A stretch of 64,000 bases of DNA, taken from contig JAEULK010000092.1 of assembly GCA_016793775.1 (NCBI GenBank), positions 1 to 64,000 on the forward strand, in the 5' to 3' direction. This document shows, piece after piece, positions 7,478-18,860 of this stretch; the first letter of the stretch is position 1, and the number at the start of each line of letters is the position of its first letter. Position numbers and translations under genes: made by a program. The notes beneath the pieces were generated by a model, which had not been told where the DNA came from, did no database searches, and saw only the letters and a program-made list of their open reading frames with translations. Origin of the DNA: Sphingopyxis sp. GTDB taxonomy: Bacteria; Pseudomonadota; Alphaproteobacteria; Sphingomonadales; Sphingomonadaceae.

Positions 7478-10143
7478 GCCTGGTCGGCGGGCGCCGCGAC
7501 GATCAGCCGGTCGGGGAAAGCGAGCGTGAAGGCCGCGCCGCCGTCGGGGTGATTGGCGGCCGAGATGGCGATGCCGAGCGCATCGGCGAAGCCCTTGGCG
7601 ATGGCGAGGCCGAGGCCGCTGCCGCCGTGGCGGTCGCTGCCCGCGCCTTGCGCGAAGGTCTCGAAAATCGCGCGCTCGGTCCCGGGCGCGAGGCCGCTGC
7701 CATGGTCGCGGATCGTCAGCAGCAGCGCGTCGGCGGTGCGCCGCCCGACGATGCCGATCGGCCCCGCCTTGCCGCCATGCTGGATCGCGTTGGCAAGCAG
7801 GTTGAGCAGGATATGGTGGAGCAGCCGCTCGTCGGAGCGCACCAGCGGCAGCCCGGCGGGCACCTGGAAATCGATATGATGGCCGCTGAGCTGGTCCTTG
7901 AGGTCGTGGACGACCCCGGCGACGGCATCGGTGAGGTCGATGGCGTCCATCTTGAGTTGCAGGCCGCCGGCATCGATGCGTACGAGTTCGACGAGATTGT
8001 CGAGAAAACGGCGCAGCCGGGATAGCTCCGCCCTGGCCACGGGCAGCGCCTGCGCGCCGGGATGCTCGGCACCGATCGCCTCGATCGCGGCGGTGACGCC
8101 GGTCAGCGGGGTGCGCAAATCGTGGCCGATCGACGAGAGCAAGGCGGCGCGCAGCCGGTCGCGTTCCTCGAGCAGCGACAGCCCGCGCATCTCGTCCTCG
8201 AGATGCAGCCGTTCAAAGGCGAGCGCGGCCTGGCCGACGAGCGTCGCGAGCAGCGCCGCCCGGTCGGCCGAGATCGGGTCGCGGTCGTCGTCGCGCGCGA
8301 TGCCGAGGATCGCTAGCACGCCGAGTCCGGTCTTCAGCGGATGGAATTGCCAGTCGGAGGCGAGCAAGGTGTTGGTGCCGCGTCCCGCCGGCTCGCCGCT
8401 CGACCAGGCCCATTCGGCCGCCGCCTGATCGACGGGCGAAATGCGCGCCTCGCCGGGGCGCGCGGCGAGCGGGCGCAGGACGCCGTCCCGATGCGTCATC
8501 ACGACCGCGCGGACATCGAGCAGGCGCGACACATCCTCGCAGGTCGCGGCCGCGGTGGTCTCGCGATCGGAGGCGCGTGCCAGGGTCTGCGCGAAGGAGG
8601 CCATCGCGGCATTTTCCTGCGCGCTGCGCACGCCGATCTGGGCGCGGGTGCGCAGCCGCCCGGCAAGGTTGGCGGTCACCGCCGCGACACCGGTGAGGAT
8701 CAGCATCGTCAGCACGCTCTGCGGATCGGTGACGGTGAAGCTGTGCACCGGGTCGAGGAAGAAGAAGTTGAACGCCAGCGCCGCGGCGACGCTGGCGAAC
8801 AGACCGGGGCGCAGGCCGTATAGGGTCGCCGCGAGGATGACGGGGACGAGATAGATAAGGTCGATCGCGCCGCGCCCGATCAGCGGCTCGCCGAGCTTGG
8901 CGAGCAGGGTCGTCGCGGCGATCAGCAGCGCCGCGGCGCCATAGGATTGCGGGCGCCCCCAGCCGCGCGTCAGGCCCGCCCATCGCCCCTGCGTCTCGGC
9001 CCCTTCGGGCGAGGGGATGACGTGGATCGCGAGATCCTTCGACGCGCGGATCAGGCTTTCGACGACCGAGCCGTGGCGCAGTTCGAACCACCAGCTGCGC
9101 TGCGAGCGGCCGATTATCAACTGGGTCGCGCGCTGCGCCTCGACCTGCGCGGTGAGGCCGGCGATGACATTTTCGGCGGGGATCGAGGCGATGGTCGCGC
9201 CGAGCGTCGCCGCGAGCGCCAGGGCGGACGCGACGCGGCGCTGCGCCGCCTCGTCGAAAGCCTGGCTGCGCGGGGTTTCGATATGGACCGCGGTCCAGGG
9301 CGCGTTGAGCCCGTCGGCGAGGCGTTTGGCGGTGCGCACCAGCGTGTCGGCGCCGGGCTGTTCGCTGATCGCGACGAGGATGCGTTCGCCCGCCGCATAA
9401 GTGCCCGCAACCCCGCCGGCGTCGAGATCGTGCAGCATCTGGCGATCGACGCTGAGCGCCGCGCGGCGCAGCGCCATTTCGCGCAGCGCCGAGAGATTGG
9501 GTTTCGAGAAGAAATGGCCGAGCGCGCGGCTCGCCTCCTGCGGCACATAGACCTTGCCGTCCTTCAGCCGGTCGATCAGCTCGTCGGGGGGCAGGTCGAC
9601 AAGCTTGATCTCGGCGCCCTCGAAGACGCTGTCGGGCACGGTTTCGCGGACGCGGACGCGGGTGAAACTGGCGACGACGTCGTTGAGGCTCTCGACATGC
9701 TGGATGTTGAGCGTCGTATAGACGTCTATCCCGGCGTCGAGCAGTTCGGCGACATCCTGCCAGCGTTTGGGATGGCGGCTGCCCTCGATATTCGTATGGG
9801 CATATTCATCGACCAGCGCCAGCGCGGGGGCGCGGCGGATGAGCGCGTCGAGGTCCATTTCGGTGAGGCGATGGCCGCGATAGAGCTCCTCGCGGCGCGG
9901 CACGACCTCCATGCCGGCGAGCAACGCCTCGGTCTCGGCGCGGCCGTGGGTTTCGACCACCCCGACGACGACATCCTGCCCGGCGCGGCGCAGCGCCGCG
10001 CCCTCGGTGAGCATCGCATAGGTCTTGCCGACCCCCGGTGCGGCGCCGAGGAAGATCCGAAGCTGCCCGCGCTCCTCGCGCCGCGCCTGGCGCAGCAGCG
10101 CCTCGGGCGAGGGACGTTTTTCGGGGGCGGACGGCGGCGGCAT
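7474..10143 (-). CDS. kdpD: osmosensitive K+ channel sensor histidine kinase KdpD
   Basis: Membrane sensor that phosphorylates KdpE when potassium is short. Seen in order: KdpD N-terminal domain with Walker A GAAPGVGKT at residues 33-41 and DEYAHTN; a universal-stress-protein domain (about 245-370); four closely spaced membrane segments (about 395-495); a GAF-like region (about 520-650); dimerisation box SSIGHDLRTPL with phospho-acceptor His674; and an ATPase domain with GSGLGLAI near the C terminus. At 889 residues it is full length. It is divergent from kdpFABC, whereas kdpE lies at the far end of that operon; in E. coli kdpD and kdpE are adjacent. Confidence 0.97.
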   Translation of the reverse strand: MPPPSAPEKRPSPEALLRQARREERGQLRIFLGAAPGVGKTYAMLTEGAALRRAGQDVVVGVVETHGRAETEALLAGMEVVPRREELYRGHRLTEMDLDALIRRAPALALVDEYAHTNIEGSRHPKRWQDVAELLDAGIDVYTTLNIQHVESLNDVVASFTRVRVRETVPDSVFEGAEIKLVDLPPDELIDRLKDGKVYVPQEASRALGHFFSKPNLSALREMALRRAALSVDRQMLHDLDAGGVAGTYAAGERILVAISEQPGADTLVRTAKRLADGLNAPWTAVHIETPRSQAFDEAAQRRVASALALAATLGATIASIPAENVIAGLTAQVEAQRATQLIIGRSQRSWWFELRHGSVVESLIRASKDLAIHVIPSPEGAETQGRWAGLTRGWGRPQSYGAAALLIAATTLLAKLGEPLIGRGAIDLIYLVPVILAATLYGLRPGLFASVAAALAFNFFFLDPVHSFTVTDPQSVLTMLILTGVAAVTANLAGRLRTRAQIGVRSAQENAAMASFAQTLARASDRETTAAATCEDVSRLLDVRAVVMTHRDGVLRPLAARPGEARISPVDQAAAEWAWSSGEPAGRGTNTLLASDWQFHPLKTGLGVLAILGIARDDDRDPISADRAALLATLVGQAALAFERLHLEDEMRGLSLLEERDRLRAALLSSIGHDLRTPLTGVTAAIEAIGAEHPGAQALPVARAELSRLRRFLDNLVELVRIDAGGLQLKMDAIDLTDAVAGVVHDLKDQLSGHHIDFQVPAGLPLVRSDERLLHHILLNLLANAIQHGGKAGPIGIVGRRTADALLLTIRDHGSGLAPGTERAIFETFAQGAGSDRHGGSGLGLAIAKGFADALGIAISAANHPDGGAAFTLAFPDRLIVAAPADQA

Positions 10144-10193
10144 CGGTGCAGGCTTAGCCCAGCCCGCGCGCCCGCGCCAACCGGACGGCGCCG

Positions 10194-10243
10194 AACTTTA
10201 CGGAAACTTTATGCCGATCGCGCGATTCGCCCGCGAAACTTTA
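10194..10243. promoter_or_regulatory. probable KdpE operator: phased AACTTTA repeats
   Basis: Three direct copies of AACTTTA lie at 10194-10200, 10205-10211 and 10237-10243, in the kdpD/kdpF divergent gap. The first two start exactly 11 bases apart and the third 32 bases later, close to three turns. OmpR/PhoB-family regulators such as KdpE bind direct half-sites with about 11-bp period. The operator assignment is inference from position and phasing. Confidence 0.65.
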
Positions 10244-10314
10244 CGGCGAAGGGGCGTAGCGGCGCTCCCATCCTGACCGGCTCCCGTTCGGAGTCCTTTC
10301 GCCGGAGACACTCC

Positions 10315-10398
10315 ATGTCCGATCTATTGTGGCTCGGCCTGATCGCCCTGCTGTTTATGGGCACGCTCGGCTACGCGCGCCTCTGCGACGGAGCGTAA
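10315..10398 (+). CDS. 27-residue single-pass membrane ORF upstream of kdpF
   Basis: Very small ORF: one hydrophobic helix (LLWLGLIALLFMGTLGYA) followed by the tail RLCDGA. A GGAG ribosome binding site lies 7 bases before its ATG, and kdpF starts 4 bases after its stop, so it is placed as the first cistron of the kdp operon. It resembles kdpF in size and hydrophobicity but the KdpF-type tail (RPERF) belongs to the next ORF. From memory, similar unnamed ORFs with a Y/A-R-x-C-D tail precede kdpF in other proteobacteria. Function unknown; it may be a second small Kdp accessory subunit. Confidence 0.65.
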   Translation: MSDLLWLGLIALLFMGTLGYARLCDGA

Positions 10399-10402
10399 CC
10401 CC

Positions 10403-10492
10403 ATGTCGATCTCGCTGATCCTCGCCGGCGTCACCGCCGCCGCGCTCCTTTTCTATCTGCTCGCCGCGCTGCTGCGGCCCGAGCGTTTCTGA
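10403..10492 (+). CDS. kdpF: K+-transporting ATPase small subunit KdpF
   Basis: 29-residue single-span membrane peptide that stabilises the KdpABC complex. Seen: hydrophobic helix ([22 protein letters not shown]) with the family's RPERF-type C terminus. It has its own GGAG site ahead of the ATG and lies 13 bases before kdpA. The size and position fit KdpF exactly. Confidence 0.88.
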   Translation: MSISLILAGVTAAALLFYLLAALLRPERF

Positions 10493-10505
10493 TCGGAAGC
10501 TGACC

Positions 10506-12209
10506 ATGACCGTCTCCGGCTGGGCCCTGATCCTGCTCTTCGTCGCGCTCACCGCGCTCCTCGCCAAGCCGATGGGGCTGTGGCTGTTCGCGCTCTACGA
10601 AGGGCGCTCCACCCCGCTTCACCGCCTGCTCGGCCCCGTCGAGCGCATCTTCTATCGCCTGGCGGGCATCGACCCGGCCGAAGAACAGGGCTGGCGCCGT
10701 TACGCGCTGCACATGCTGCTCTTCAATCTCGTGCTGCTGCTTTTCACCTATGCCGTCCTGCGGTTGCAGGGCGTGCTGCCCGGCAATCCGCAAGGGTTCG
10801 GCGCGGTCGGCGCCGACGGCGCGTTCAACGCCGCCGTCAGCTTCACCACCAACACCAACTGGCAATGGTTCGCGGGCGAGACGACGATGTCGAACCTGTC
10901 GCAGATGCTGGGCCTGACGATTCACAATTTTCTGTCGGCGGCGACGGGTATCGCGGTCGCCTTCGCGCTGTTCCGCGGGTTTGCGCGGCGCGAGATTAAG
11001 ACGATCGGCAACTTCTGGGCCGATACGACGCGCGTCACCCTCTATCTGCTGCTCCCCCTCTGTATCGCCTATGCGCTCTTCATGATCGCCAGCGGCGTGC
11101 CGCAGACGCTCGCCGGGTCGGTCGATGCGACGACGCTGGAGGGGGTCAAGCAGACGATCGCGCTCGGCCCCGTCGCGAGCCAGGAAGCGATCAAGATGCT
11201 CGGCACCAACGGCGGCGGCTTCTTCAACGCCAACAGCGCGCATCCGTTCGAGAATCCGACCGCGCTCACCAACTTCGTCCAGATGCTGTCGATCTTCGCG
11301 ATCGGCGTCGGGCTGACCTGGTGCTTCGGCAAGGCGGTCGGCGACACGCGCCAGGGCTGGGCGATCCTCTCCGCGATGGGCCTGCTGTTCGTCGCCGGGG
11401 TCGCGGTCACCTATTGGCAGGAAGCCGCGGGCAACCCGATCCTCCACCAATTGGGCGCCGCAGGCGGCAATATGGAGGGCAAGGAGGTCCGCTTCGGCAT
11501 CGCCGCCTCGGCGCTCTTCTCGGTCGTCACCACTGCGGCGTCTTGCGGCGCGGTCAACGCGATGCACGACAGCTTCACCGCGCTGGGCGGCCTCGTCCCG
11601 CTGTTCAACATGCAACTGGGCGAAGTCGTCGTCGGCGGGGTCGGCGCGGGCATCTATGGCTTCCTGCTCTTCGCCATCCTCGCGGTGTTCGTCGCCGGGC
11701 TGATGGTCGGGCGCACCCCCGAATATGTCGGCAAGAAGATCGAGGCGCGCGAGGTCAAGCTCGCGGTGCTGGCGATCGCGATCCTGCCGCTCGTCATCCT
11801 GGGCTTTACCGCGATCGCCAGCGTGTTGCCGGCGGGGCTGGCGGGGCCGCTCAACAAGGGGCCGCACGGCTTCACGGAGATTCTCTATGCCTTCACGTCG
11901 AGCGCGGGGAACAACGGGTCGGCCTTTGCCGGGCTGAGTGCGGGCACGCCCTTCTACAACGCGCTGCTGGGCATCGCGATGTGGCTCGGCCGCTTTTTCG
12001 TGATCGTGCCCGCGCTCGCCATCGCCGGCAGCCTTGCCGCCAAGCGCCACACCCCGGCGACCAGCGGCTCCTTTCCCACCACCGGCGGCCTGTGGGTCGG
12101 CCTGCTCGTCGGGGTCATATTGATCCTGGGCGGCCTGACCTTCCTCCCCAGCCTCGCCCTCGGCCCGGTCGCCGATCACCTCGCGGTGACCGGCGGCCAG
12201 CTCTTCTGA
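10506..12209 (+). CDS. kdpA: K+-transporting ATPase subunit A (potassium-binding channel-like subunit)
   Basis: Selectivity-filter subunit of the high-affinity KdpFABC pump, related to Trk/Ktr channels. Seen: about ten membrane segments and four pore-loop signatures, including [30 protein letters not shown] and [13 protein letters not shown]. Length 567 residues, as expected. The ATG has a GGAAG site 7 bases ahead. It is followed at 11 bases by kdpB. The N-terminal [15 protein letters not shown] is the family signature. Confidence 0.98.
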   Translation: MTVSGWALILLFVALTALLAKPMGLWLFALYEGRSTPLHRLLGPVERIFYRLAGIDPAEEQGWRRYALHMLLFNLVLLLFTYAVLRLQGVLPGNPQGFGAVGADGAFNAAVSFTTNTNWQWFAGETTMSNLSQMLGLTIHNFLSAATGIAVAFALFRGFARREIKTIGNFWADTTRVTLYLLLPLCIAYALFMIASGVPQTLAGSVDATTLEGVKQTIALGPVASQEAIKMLGTNGGGFFNANSAHPFENPTALTNFVQMLSIFAIGVGLTWCFGKAVGDTRQGWAILSAMGLLFVAGVAVTYWQEAAGNPILHQLGAAGGNMEGKEVRFGIAASALFSVVTTAASCGAVNAMHDSFTALGGLVPLFNMQLGEVVVGGVGAGIYGFLLFAILAVFVAGLMVGRTPEYVGKKIEAREVKLAVLAIAILPLVILGFTAIASVLPAGLAGPLNKGPHGFTEILYAFTSSAGNNGSAFAGLSAGTPFYNALLGIAMWLGRFFVIVPALAIAGSLAAKRHTPATSGSFPTTGGLWVGLLVGVILILGGLTFLPSLALGPVADHLAVTGGQLF

Positions 12210-12220
12210 CGGATATGTCC

Positions 12221-14251
<2,031 letters not shown>

Positions 14252-14362
14252 TCCCCCTCCCACTGATGGGAAGGGTTAGGGGAGGGCCGGTTTCGATGGC
14301 CCATTGCCCGACACGCCCTCCCCCGACCCCTCCCGCAAGCGAGAGGGCAGAAAGGAAGAAAA
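14252..14362. repeat. CCCTCCC/GGGAGGG palindromic repeat inside the kdp operon
   Basis: This 111-base gap between kdpB and kdpC is full of complementary blocks such as CCCCTCCC, AGGGGAGGG and CCCTCCCGC/GCGAGAGGG that can form GC-rich hairpins. It looks like an extragenic palindromic repeat inserted in the operon. It may lower kdpC and kdpE expression relative to kdpAB or stabilise the upstream message. The end carries AGAAAGGAAGA, the kdpC ribosome binding site. Confidence 0.6.
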
Positions 14363-14950
14363 ATGTTGAACGACCTCAAATCCGCCGTCCGCCCCGCGCT
14401 GGTGCTGACCCTGCTCTTCGCCGCTTTGCTCGGCATCGCCTACCCGCTCGCGCTCACGGGAGCCGGCCAACTGCTCTTTCCGGCCGAGGCCAATGGCAGC
14501 CTGATCCGCGACGGCGAGCGCGTTATCGGGTCCGAACTGATCGGGCAGACATTCAGCGGCGACCGCTATTTCCACGGCCGCCCCTCGGCCGCCGGCGCCG
14601 GGGGTTATGACGCCGCGGCCTCGGCGGGGTCGAACCTCGGCCCCGCCAGCCAAGCCTTGGCCGACCGCGTAAAAGCCGACGTCGCCACCCTTTCCGAGAC
14701 GACACCGGGCCGCCCTGTCCCGCCCGACCTGGTGACGACCTCCGCCTCGGGGCTCGACCCCCATATCGGCCCCGAGGCGGCTTTTTATCAGGTCGCCCGC
14801 GTCGCCGGCGCACGCGGACTGCCGGAAAGCACCGTCCGCGGGCTCGTCGATGCGGCGGTCGAGCGGCCAGCCTTCGGTTTCCTCGGCGAGCCGCGGGTCA
14901 ATGTGCTGCGGCTCAACCGCTCGCTCGACGCACGTCCGGCGGCGCGGTAA
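14363..14950 (+). CDS. kdpC: K+-transporting ATPase subunit C
   Basis: Single-span subunit that stabilises the KdpFABC complex and raises ATP affinity. Seen: one N-terminal membrane helix (about residues 10-32), then family motifs GSELIGQTF, RYFHGRPSA, ASAGSNLGP and SGLDPHI. Length 195 residues, normal. Its ATG has AAGGAAG ahead. It ends 9 bases before kdpE. Confidence 0.96.
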   Translation: MLNDLKSAVRPALVLTLLFAALLGIAYPLALTGAGQLLFPAEANGSLIRDGERVIGSELIGQTFSGDRYFHGRPSAAGAGGYDAAASAGSNLGPASQALADRVKADVATLSETTPGRPVPPDLVTTSASGLDPHIGPEAAFYQVARVAGARGLPESTVRGLVDAAVERPAFGFLGEPRVNVLRLNRSLDARPAAR

Positions 14951-14959
14951 GACGGCGCG

Positions 14960-15664
14960 ATGGCGCAGGCAGCGAATATATTGATCGTCGAGGACGACGC
15001 GCATATCCGCCGCCTGCTCCGCGCGACGGTGCAGCGCGCCGGGCACCAGGCGGTCGAAGCCGCCGACGCGCGGCAGGCCCTGTCCTTGCTCGATATCGAA
15101 AAGCCCGACGTCGTGCTGCTCGACCTCGGCCTGCCCGACCGCGATGGGCTCGAGCTGATCGGGCCGATTCGCGCGCGGTCGAACGCGACGCTGATCGTCG
15201 TGTCGGCACGCGACGACAGCGCCGAGAAAGTCGCGGCGCTTGACCTGGGTGCCGACGATTATCTGGTGAAACCCTTCGACACCGAGGAATTGCTGGCACG
15301 CATCCGCGCCGCGCTGCGCCACCAGCGCGCCGCTGCGGGCGGCGAAGCGCCGGCGGTGGTCGAGGCGGGCGGCATCCGCATCGACCTTGACCATCGCCGC
15401 GTCCAGCGCGGCGGCACCGACGTCCACCTGACCCCCAAGGAATATGGCGTGCTTGCCGAGCTGGCGCGGCGCCCCGACCGGGTGCTGAGCCACGCGCAAT
15501 TGCTGAAGTCGGTGTGGGGGCCGGCGCAGGAAGAGCGCGTCGAATATCTGCGCATCGCGGTGCGCGGGCTGCGTCAGAAGCTGGAGGAGGATCCGGCGCG
15601 GCCGCGGCTGATCGTCAACGAGCTGGCGGTGGGATATCGGCTGATGCTCCGCGACGAGGGCTAG
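14960..15664 (+). CDS. kdpE: DNA-binding response regulator KdpE (OmpR family)
   Basis: Phosphorylated by KdpD; activates kdpFABC. Seen: receiver acidic pair Glu11-Asp12-Asp13, phospho-acceptor Asp55 in VLLDLGLPD, Lys in LVKPFD, and a C-terminal winged helix (about residues 130-230) with HLTPKEYGVLAEL and YLRIAVRGLRQKLE. Length 234. It is the last gene of the kdp operon, away from kdpD. Its TAG stop is formed by the end of the second 146-bp element, so the extreme C terminus has been set by that insertion. Confidence 0.95.
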   Translation: MAQAANILIVEDDAHIRRLLRATVQRAGHQAVEAADARQALSLLDIEKPDVVLLDLGLPDRDGLELIGPIRARSNATLIVVSARDDSAEKVAALDLGADDYLVKPFDTEELLARIRAALRHQRAAAGGEAPAVVEAGGIRIDLDHRRVQRGGTDVHLTPKEYGVLAELARRPDRVLSHAQLLKSVWGPAQEERVEYLRIAVRGLRQKLEEDPARPRLIVNELAVGYRLMLRDEG

Positions 15665-15807
15665 GGCCGATCGACATTTAGCCCCGACGGCCTGCAAATG
15701 GCGGCTTTCCGCGCTTCCGGTGCTCACATACTTTAAGTACGCTGGGCTCCGCGTCACGGAAAACCACCATTTTCGGCACGTCATCTTCTGAATGTCGATC
15801 GGCCCTA
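15662..15807. repeat. 146-bp MITE-like palindromic element (copy 2)
   Basis: Same length and end sequence as the element at 5625-5770, differing at seven positions by my count. It sits between two convergent genes, and its ends supply both stop codons: TAG of kdpE on the plus strand and TAG of nagA on the minus strand. The strong secondary structure may also act as a bidirectional terminator. Confidence 0.85.
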
Positions 15808-16944
15808 GGCCTCCTGCCCGTCGATCCAGGTCCGCAGCACCTGTCCCCCATCGTCGAGCGCGACCAGATTGGCGCGTAGCCCCGGGGCGATGCTGCCCAT
15901 CTCCGCATCCAGCCCGGCGAATTGCGCGGGGTTTTGCGTCGCGAGGCGGATCGCTTCGCCGCGTGTCAGCCCCAGCATCGCCGCCGCGTTGCGCACCGCC
16001 GCCGCCATGTCGAGATCGGCGCCGGCGAGCGTGCCGTCGGCGCGGCGGCAGACGCCCCCCGCCGCGACGATCGTTTCGCCATTGAGATCGAACGCCTTGC
16101 TGTCATGGCCGACCGGCGGCATCGCGTCGGACACCAGCAGGAAGCGGTCGAGGCTGCCTTTCGCCTTGATCGCGAGCCGCAGCGCGACCGGATCGACGTG
16201 AAAGCCATCGACGATGATGCCGCACCAGCAGGCCGGGTCGGTGAGCGCCGCGCCGACCACGCCGGGTTCGCGCGGGGTGATCTGCGACATGGCGTTGAAC
16301 AAATGGGTCACCCCGGTGACCCCGGCGGCGAAGGCCCGCTCCATCTGCGCGAAGGTCGCATTGGTATGCCCCGCGGCGATGATGACGCCGCGCTGGCGGA
16401 GCGCGGCGATCCGCTGCGCATCGTTCACCTCGGGCGCCAGCGTCACCAGCGTCTTGCCATGGCGCAGCCCGGTAATCGCCGCGAAGCCCTCGTCGTCGAG
16501 CGCGCGGATCGCGTTGGCGTCGTGCGTGCCCTTGCGCTCGACGTTGAGGAAGGGGCCCTCGATATGGATGCCCGCGATGCCCGGCACGCCCGCGGCGATG
16601 GCGGCATCGACGGCCTGCACCGCCTCGCGAATCTTGGGGATGCTGTCGCTGATGAGGGTCGGCAGCAGCGCGGTCGTGCCGAAGCGGCGGTGCGCCGCGG
16701 CGATGATGCGCAGCGTTTCGACCGAGGGATCGTCGTTGAACAGCGCGCCGCCGCCGCCATTGACCTGGACGTCGATGAAGCCCGGCGCCAGTGTCGCGCC
16801 CGCGAGGTCGACGCGCTCGATCGCGGGGTCGAGGTCGGCTGCGCGCACGATCGCCTCGATCCGCGCACCGGCGACCACGACCGCCGCACCCTCCGGCATC
16901 CGGTCGCCCGCGAAAACGGAGCCGTTGGTGATGGCGAAGCGCAT
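15805..16944 (-). CDS. nagA: N-acetylglucosamine-6-phosphate deacetylase
   Basis: Removes acetate from GlcNAc-6-P to give glucosamine-6-P. Seen: metal-ligand Glu in IHIEGPFLN, His in AAGHTNA and THLFNAM, and catalytic Asp in LLVSDAMPP. The early metal motif is HxN-degenerate (DVQVNGGGG in place of HxH), as is normal for NagA. Length 379. It overlaps nagB-II at ATGA, so the GntR gene, nagB-II and nagA form one tightly coupled leftward operon. The stop lies in the 146-bp element. Confidence 0.96.
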   Translation of the reverse strand: MRFAITNGSVFAGDRMPEGAAVVVAGARIEAIVRAADLDPAIERVDLAGATLAPGFIDVQVNGGGGALFNDDPSVETLRIIAAAHRRFGTTALLPTLISDSIPKIREAVQAVDAAIAAGVPGIAGIHIEGPFLNVERKGTHDANAIRALDDEGFAAITGLRHGKTLVTLAPEVNDAQRIAALRQRGVIIAAGHTNATFAQMERAFAAGVTGVTHLFNAMSQITPREPGVVGAALTDPACWCGIIVDGFHVDPVALRLAIKAKGSLDRFLLVSDAMPPVGHDSKAFDLNGETIVAAGGVCRRADGTLAGADLDMAAAVRNAAAMLGLTRGEAIRLATQNPAQFAGLDAEMGSIAPGLRANLVALDDGGQVLRTWIDGQEA

Positions 16945-17984
16945 CAGACCGTCTCCGTCACTTTGCGCAGCAGCGGCGGACGGTCGGGATCATGGCCGCG
17001 TGCGAGCGCGAGCGCGTTGACGGCGGCATAGAAGGACTGGATTTGCAGCATCGGTTGCAGCGCCGCCGGGGCATCGACGAGCGGCAGGCCGATCGCACCG
17101 GCGGGGCCCGCGCCCGCGACGATCGGTTTCGCACCGATCGCCAGCAGTTCGCCGATCAGCGCATCGACGCCAGGCGCCGATTCATCCTGCTGGCGGAAGA
17201 TCAGCATCGGCAGGCCGGTCGCGGCGAGCGCCATCGGGCCGTGGCGGACCTCCGCCGCGCTGAACGCCTCGGCATGGATGCCGCAGGTTTCCTTGAATTT
17301 CAGCGCCGCCTCCTGCGCGATCGCGAGGCCGGGTCCGCGGCCGAGGACGAACAGCCCGCGGCGGTCGCGCAGCGCCGTCACCATCGGCGACCAGTCGAGC
17401 GCCCAGGCGGCGCGCAGGTCGCCCGGCAGCCGCGCGAGGTCGGGGGCGATGCCGGCGTCGTTCCGTTCGATCGCGGCGACGAGGCGCGCGATCGCGGCGA
17501 GCGAGGCGATATAGCTTTTGGTCGCGGCGACGCTGTTTTCGGGTCCCGCGCCGAGCGGCAGGGTCCAGTCGGCGATCTTGGCGAGCGGCGTGTCGGGCGC
17601 GTTGACCAGCGCGAGGGTGCGCGCGCCCTGGCGCGAGGCGCGCGCGACCGATTCGAGCAGGTCGGGGCTCTTGCCCGACTGCGAGATGGCGATGAACAGG
17701 CTGGCGCCGAGCTTGAGCGGCGCCTGATACACCGAGCTGACCGAGGGCGCCGCCGAGGCGGTCACCCAGCCCAACTGGCGTTCGAAAGCATATTTGGCGA
17801 AGGTCGCGGCATGATCCGAACTGCCGCGCGCGCAGGTGACGACCATTGCCGGCGGGACGGCGGCGAGCGAGCGCAATATGTCGGCGACGACGTCGGCGTG
17901 CCCCGCATATTGCCGCGCGACGGCATCGCCGGCGCTGGCGGCTTCGCGGAACATCAGCGTCTGGTCGGCGGCGGCCAGGCCCAT
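16944..17984 (-). CDS. nagB-II: glucosamine-6-phosphate deaminase, SIS-domain type (NagB-II)
   Basis: Converts glucosamine-6-P to fructose-6-P and ammonia. It resembles the isomerase half of GlmS, lacking any glutaminase domain. Seen: two SIS domains, with CARGSSDHA and ISQSGKSPDLL in the first and GRGPGLAIAQEAALKFKETCGIHAEAF plus EVRHGPM in the second. Length 346. This nonorthologous deaminase replaces classic NagB in many Shewanella and alphaproteobacterial nag loci (family knowledge). It overlaps the regulator gene upstream and nagA downstream by ATGA. Confidence 0.92.
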   Translation of the reverse strand: MGLAAADQTLMFREAASAGDAVARQYAGHADVVADILRSLAAVPPAMVVTCARGSSDHAATFAKYAFERQLGWVTASAAPSVSSVYQAPLKLGASLFIAISQSGKSPDLLESVARASRQGARTLALVNAPDTPLAKIADWTLPLGAGPENSVAATKSYIASLAAIARLVAAIERNDAGIAPDLARLPGDLRAAWALDWSPMVTALRDRRGLFVLGRGPGLAIAQEAALKFKETCGIHAEAFSAAEVRHGPMALAATGLPMLIFRQQDESAPGVDALIGELLAIGAKPIVAGAGPAGAIGLPLVDAPAALQPMLQIQSFYAAVNALALARGHDPDRPPLLRKVTETV

Positions 17985-18724
17985 CAGGATTCGACCAGTT
18001 CGGCGATGAAGTCATAGGCGTCGCCGCGATAGAGGCTTTCGGTCATCTCGACGATGCGGCCGTCGGCGAGATAGCCGCGCCGCTCGATCATCAGCCCCGG
18101 CGCGCCGGGTTCGATGTCCATGATCGCCGCCGATTCGGCATCGACCAGGATCGCGCGCAGCTTCTGCAGTGCGCGGACCGGGCGATGGCCCGTCTTGTCG
18201 AGCGCCGCATAGAGCGAATCGACCACCGCATCAATGTCGGTGAGCGCATAGCTGGCGATCGTCGAGCGCTCGATCGCCATCGGGATGCCGTCGGCGGAGC
18301 GCAGGCGCGCGAAGCGATACACCCCCGACCCGGGGCTGAGCCCGAGCGACAGCGATTCGTCGGGGGTGACGAAGCTGCCGGTCTTGTCGAGCCAGCGGCT
18401 CGAGGGAACGCGCCCGCGCGAGATCATGTCCTCCGAAAAGGAGCTGAGCTTGGCGAATTGTTTTTCGACACGGTCGACGACGAAGGTCCCCGCGCCGTGG
18501 CGCCGCACGAGCAGGCCTTCATTGACCAACTCGTCGACGGCGCGGCGCACCGTCACGCGCGACACGTCATAATGTTCGGCGAGCGTCCGCTCGGGCGGGA
18601 TCGCGCCGCCGGGCGGGAAGTCGCGCCCCGCGATGCTCGCGCGGAGCGCGGCGCTGAGCCGCTGATAACGCAGCCCGCTCGATTCGATCTCACCGCTTCT
18701 GGATTCGTCGCCTGTTATGGCCAT
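17984..18724 (-). CDS. GntR-family (HutC/UTRA) regulator of the nag locus
   Basis: Transcription factor with an N-terminal winged helix-turn-helix (PERTLAEHYDVSRVTVRRAVDELVNEGLL, about residues 45-75) and a C-terminal UTRA effector domain (about 100-240, SRGRVPSSRWL, IERRGYLADG). Relatives such as NagR/YvoA and NagQ sense GlcN-6-P or GlcNAc-6-P. It is the first gene of the leftward operon with nagB-II and nagA, and divergent from the TBDR. It probably represses both sides; palindromic candidate sites lie between. Length 246. Confidence 0.9.
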   Translation of the reverse strand: MAITGDESRSGEIESSGLRYQRLSAALRASIAGRDFPPGGAIPPERTLAEHYDVSRVTVRRAVDELVNEGLLVRRHGAGTFVVDRVEKQFAKLSSFSEDMISRGRVPSSRWLDKTGSFVTPDESLSLGLSPGSGVYRFARLRSADGIPMAIERSTIASYALTDIDAVVDSLYAALDKTGHRPVRALQKLRAILVDAESAAIMDIEPGAPGLMIERRGYLADGRIVEMTESLYRGDAYDFIAELVES

Positions 18725-18743
18725 GGAGCCTTTGCCTCGCCCT

Positions 18744-18757
18744 ATCTAATAGACCAA
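18744..18757. promoter_or_regulatory. possible GntR-type site near the regulator start
   Basis: On the minus strand TTGGTCTATTAGA resembles one half of the TGGT-ATA-ACCA sites used by NagR/YvoA-type regulators, 20 bases ahead of the regulator gene. A single half is clear, so this is tentative. Confidence 0.35.
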
Positions 18758-18860
18758 TCCAACACCAATTTTTGGGCGAGCGCAAGAATAATTCACGAAT
18801 ATGCGCAAAAAACTTGGATAATCTTGCCCGAACCCGCCCACATGGTTTTTCCTGTTGATA

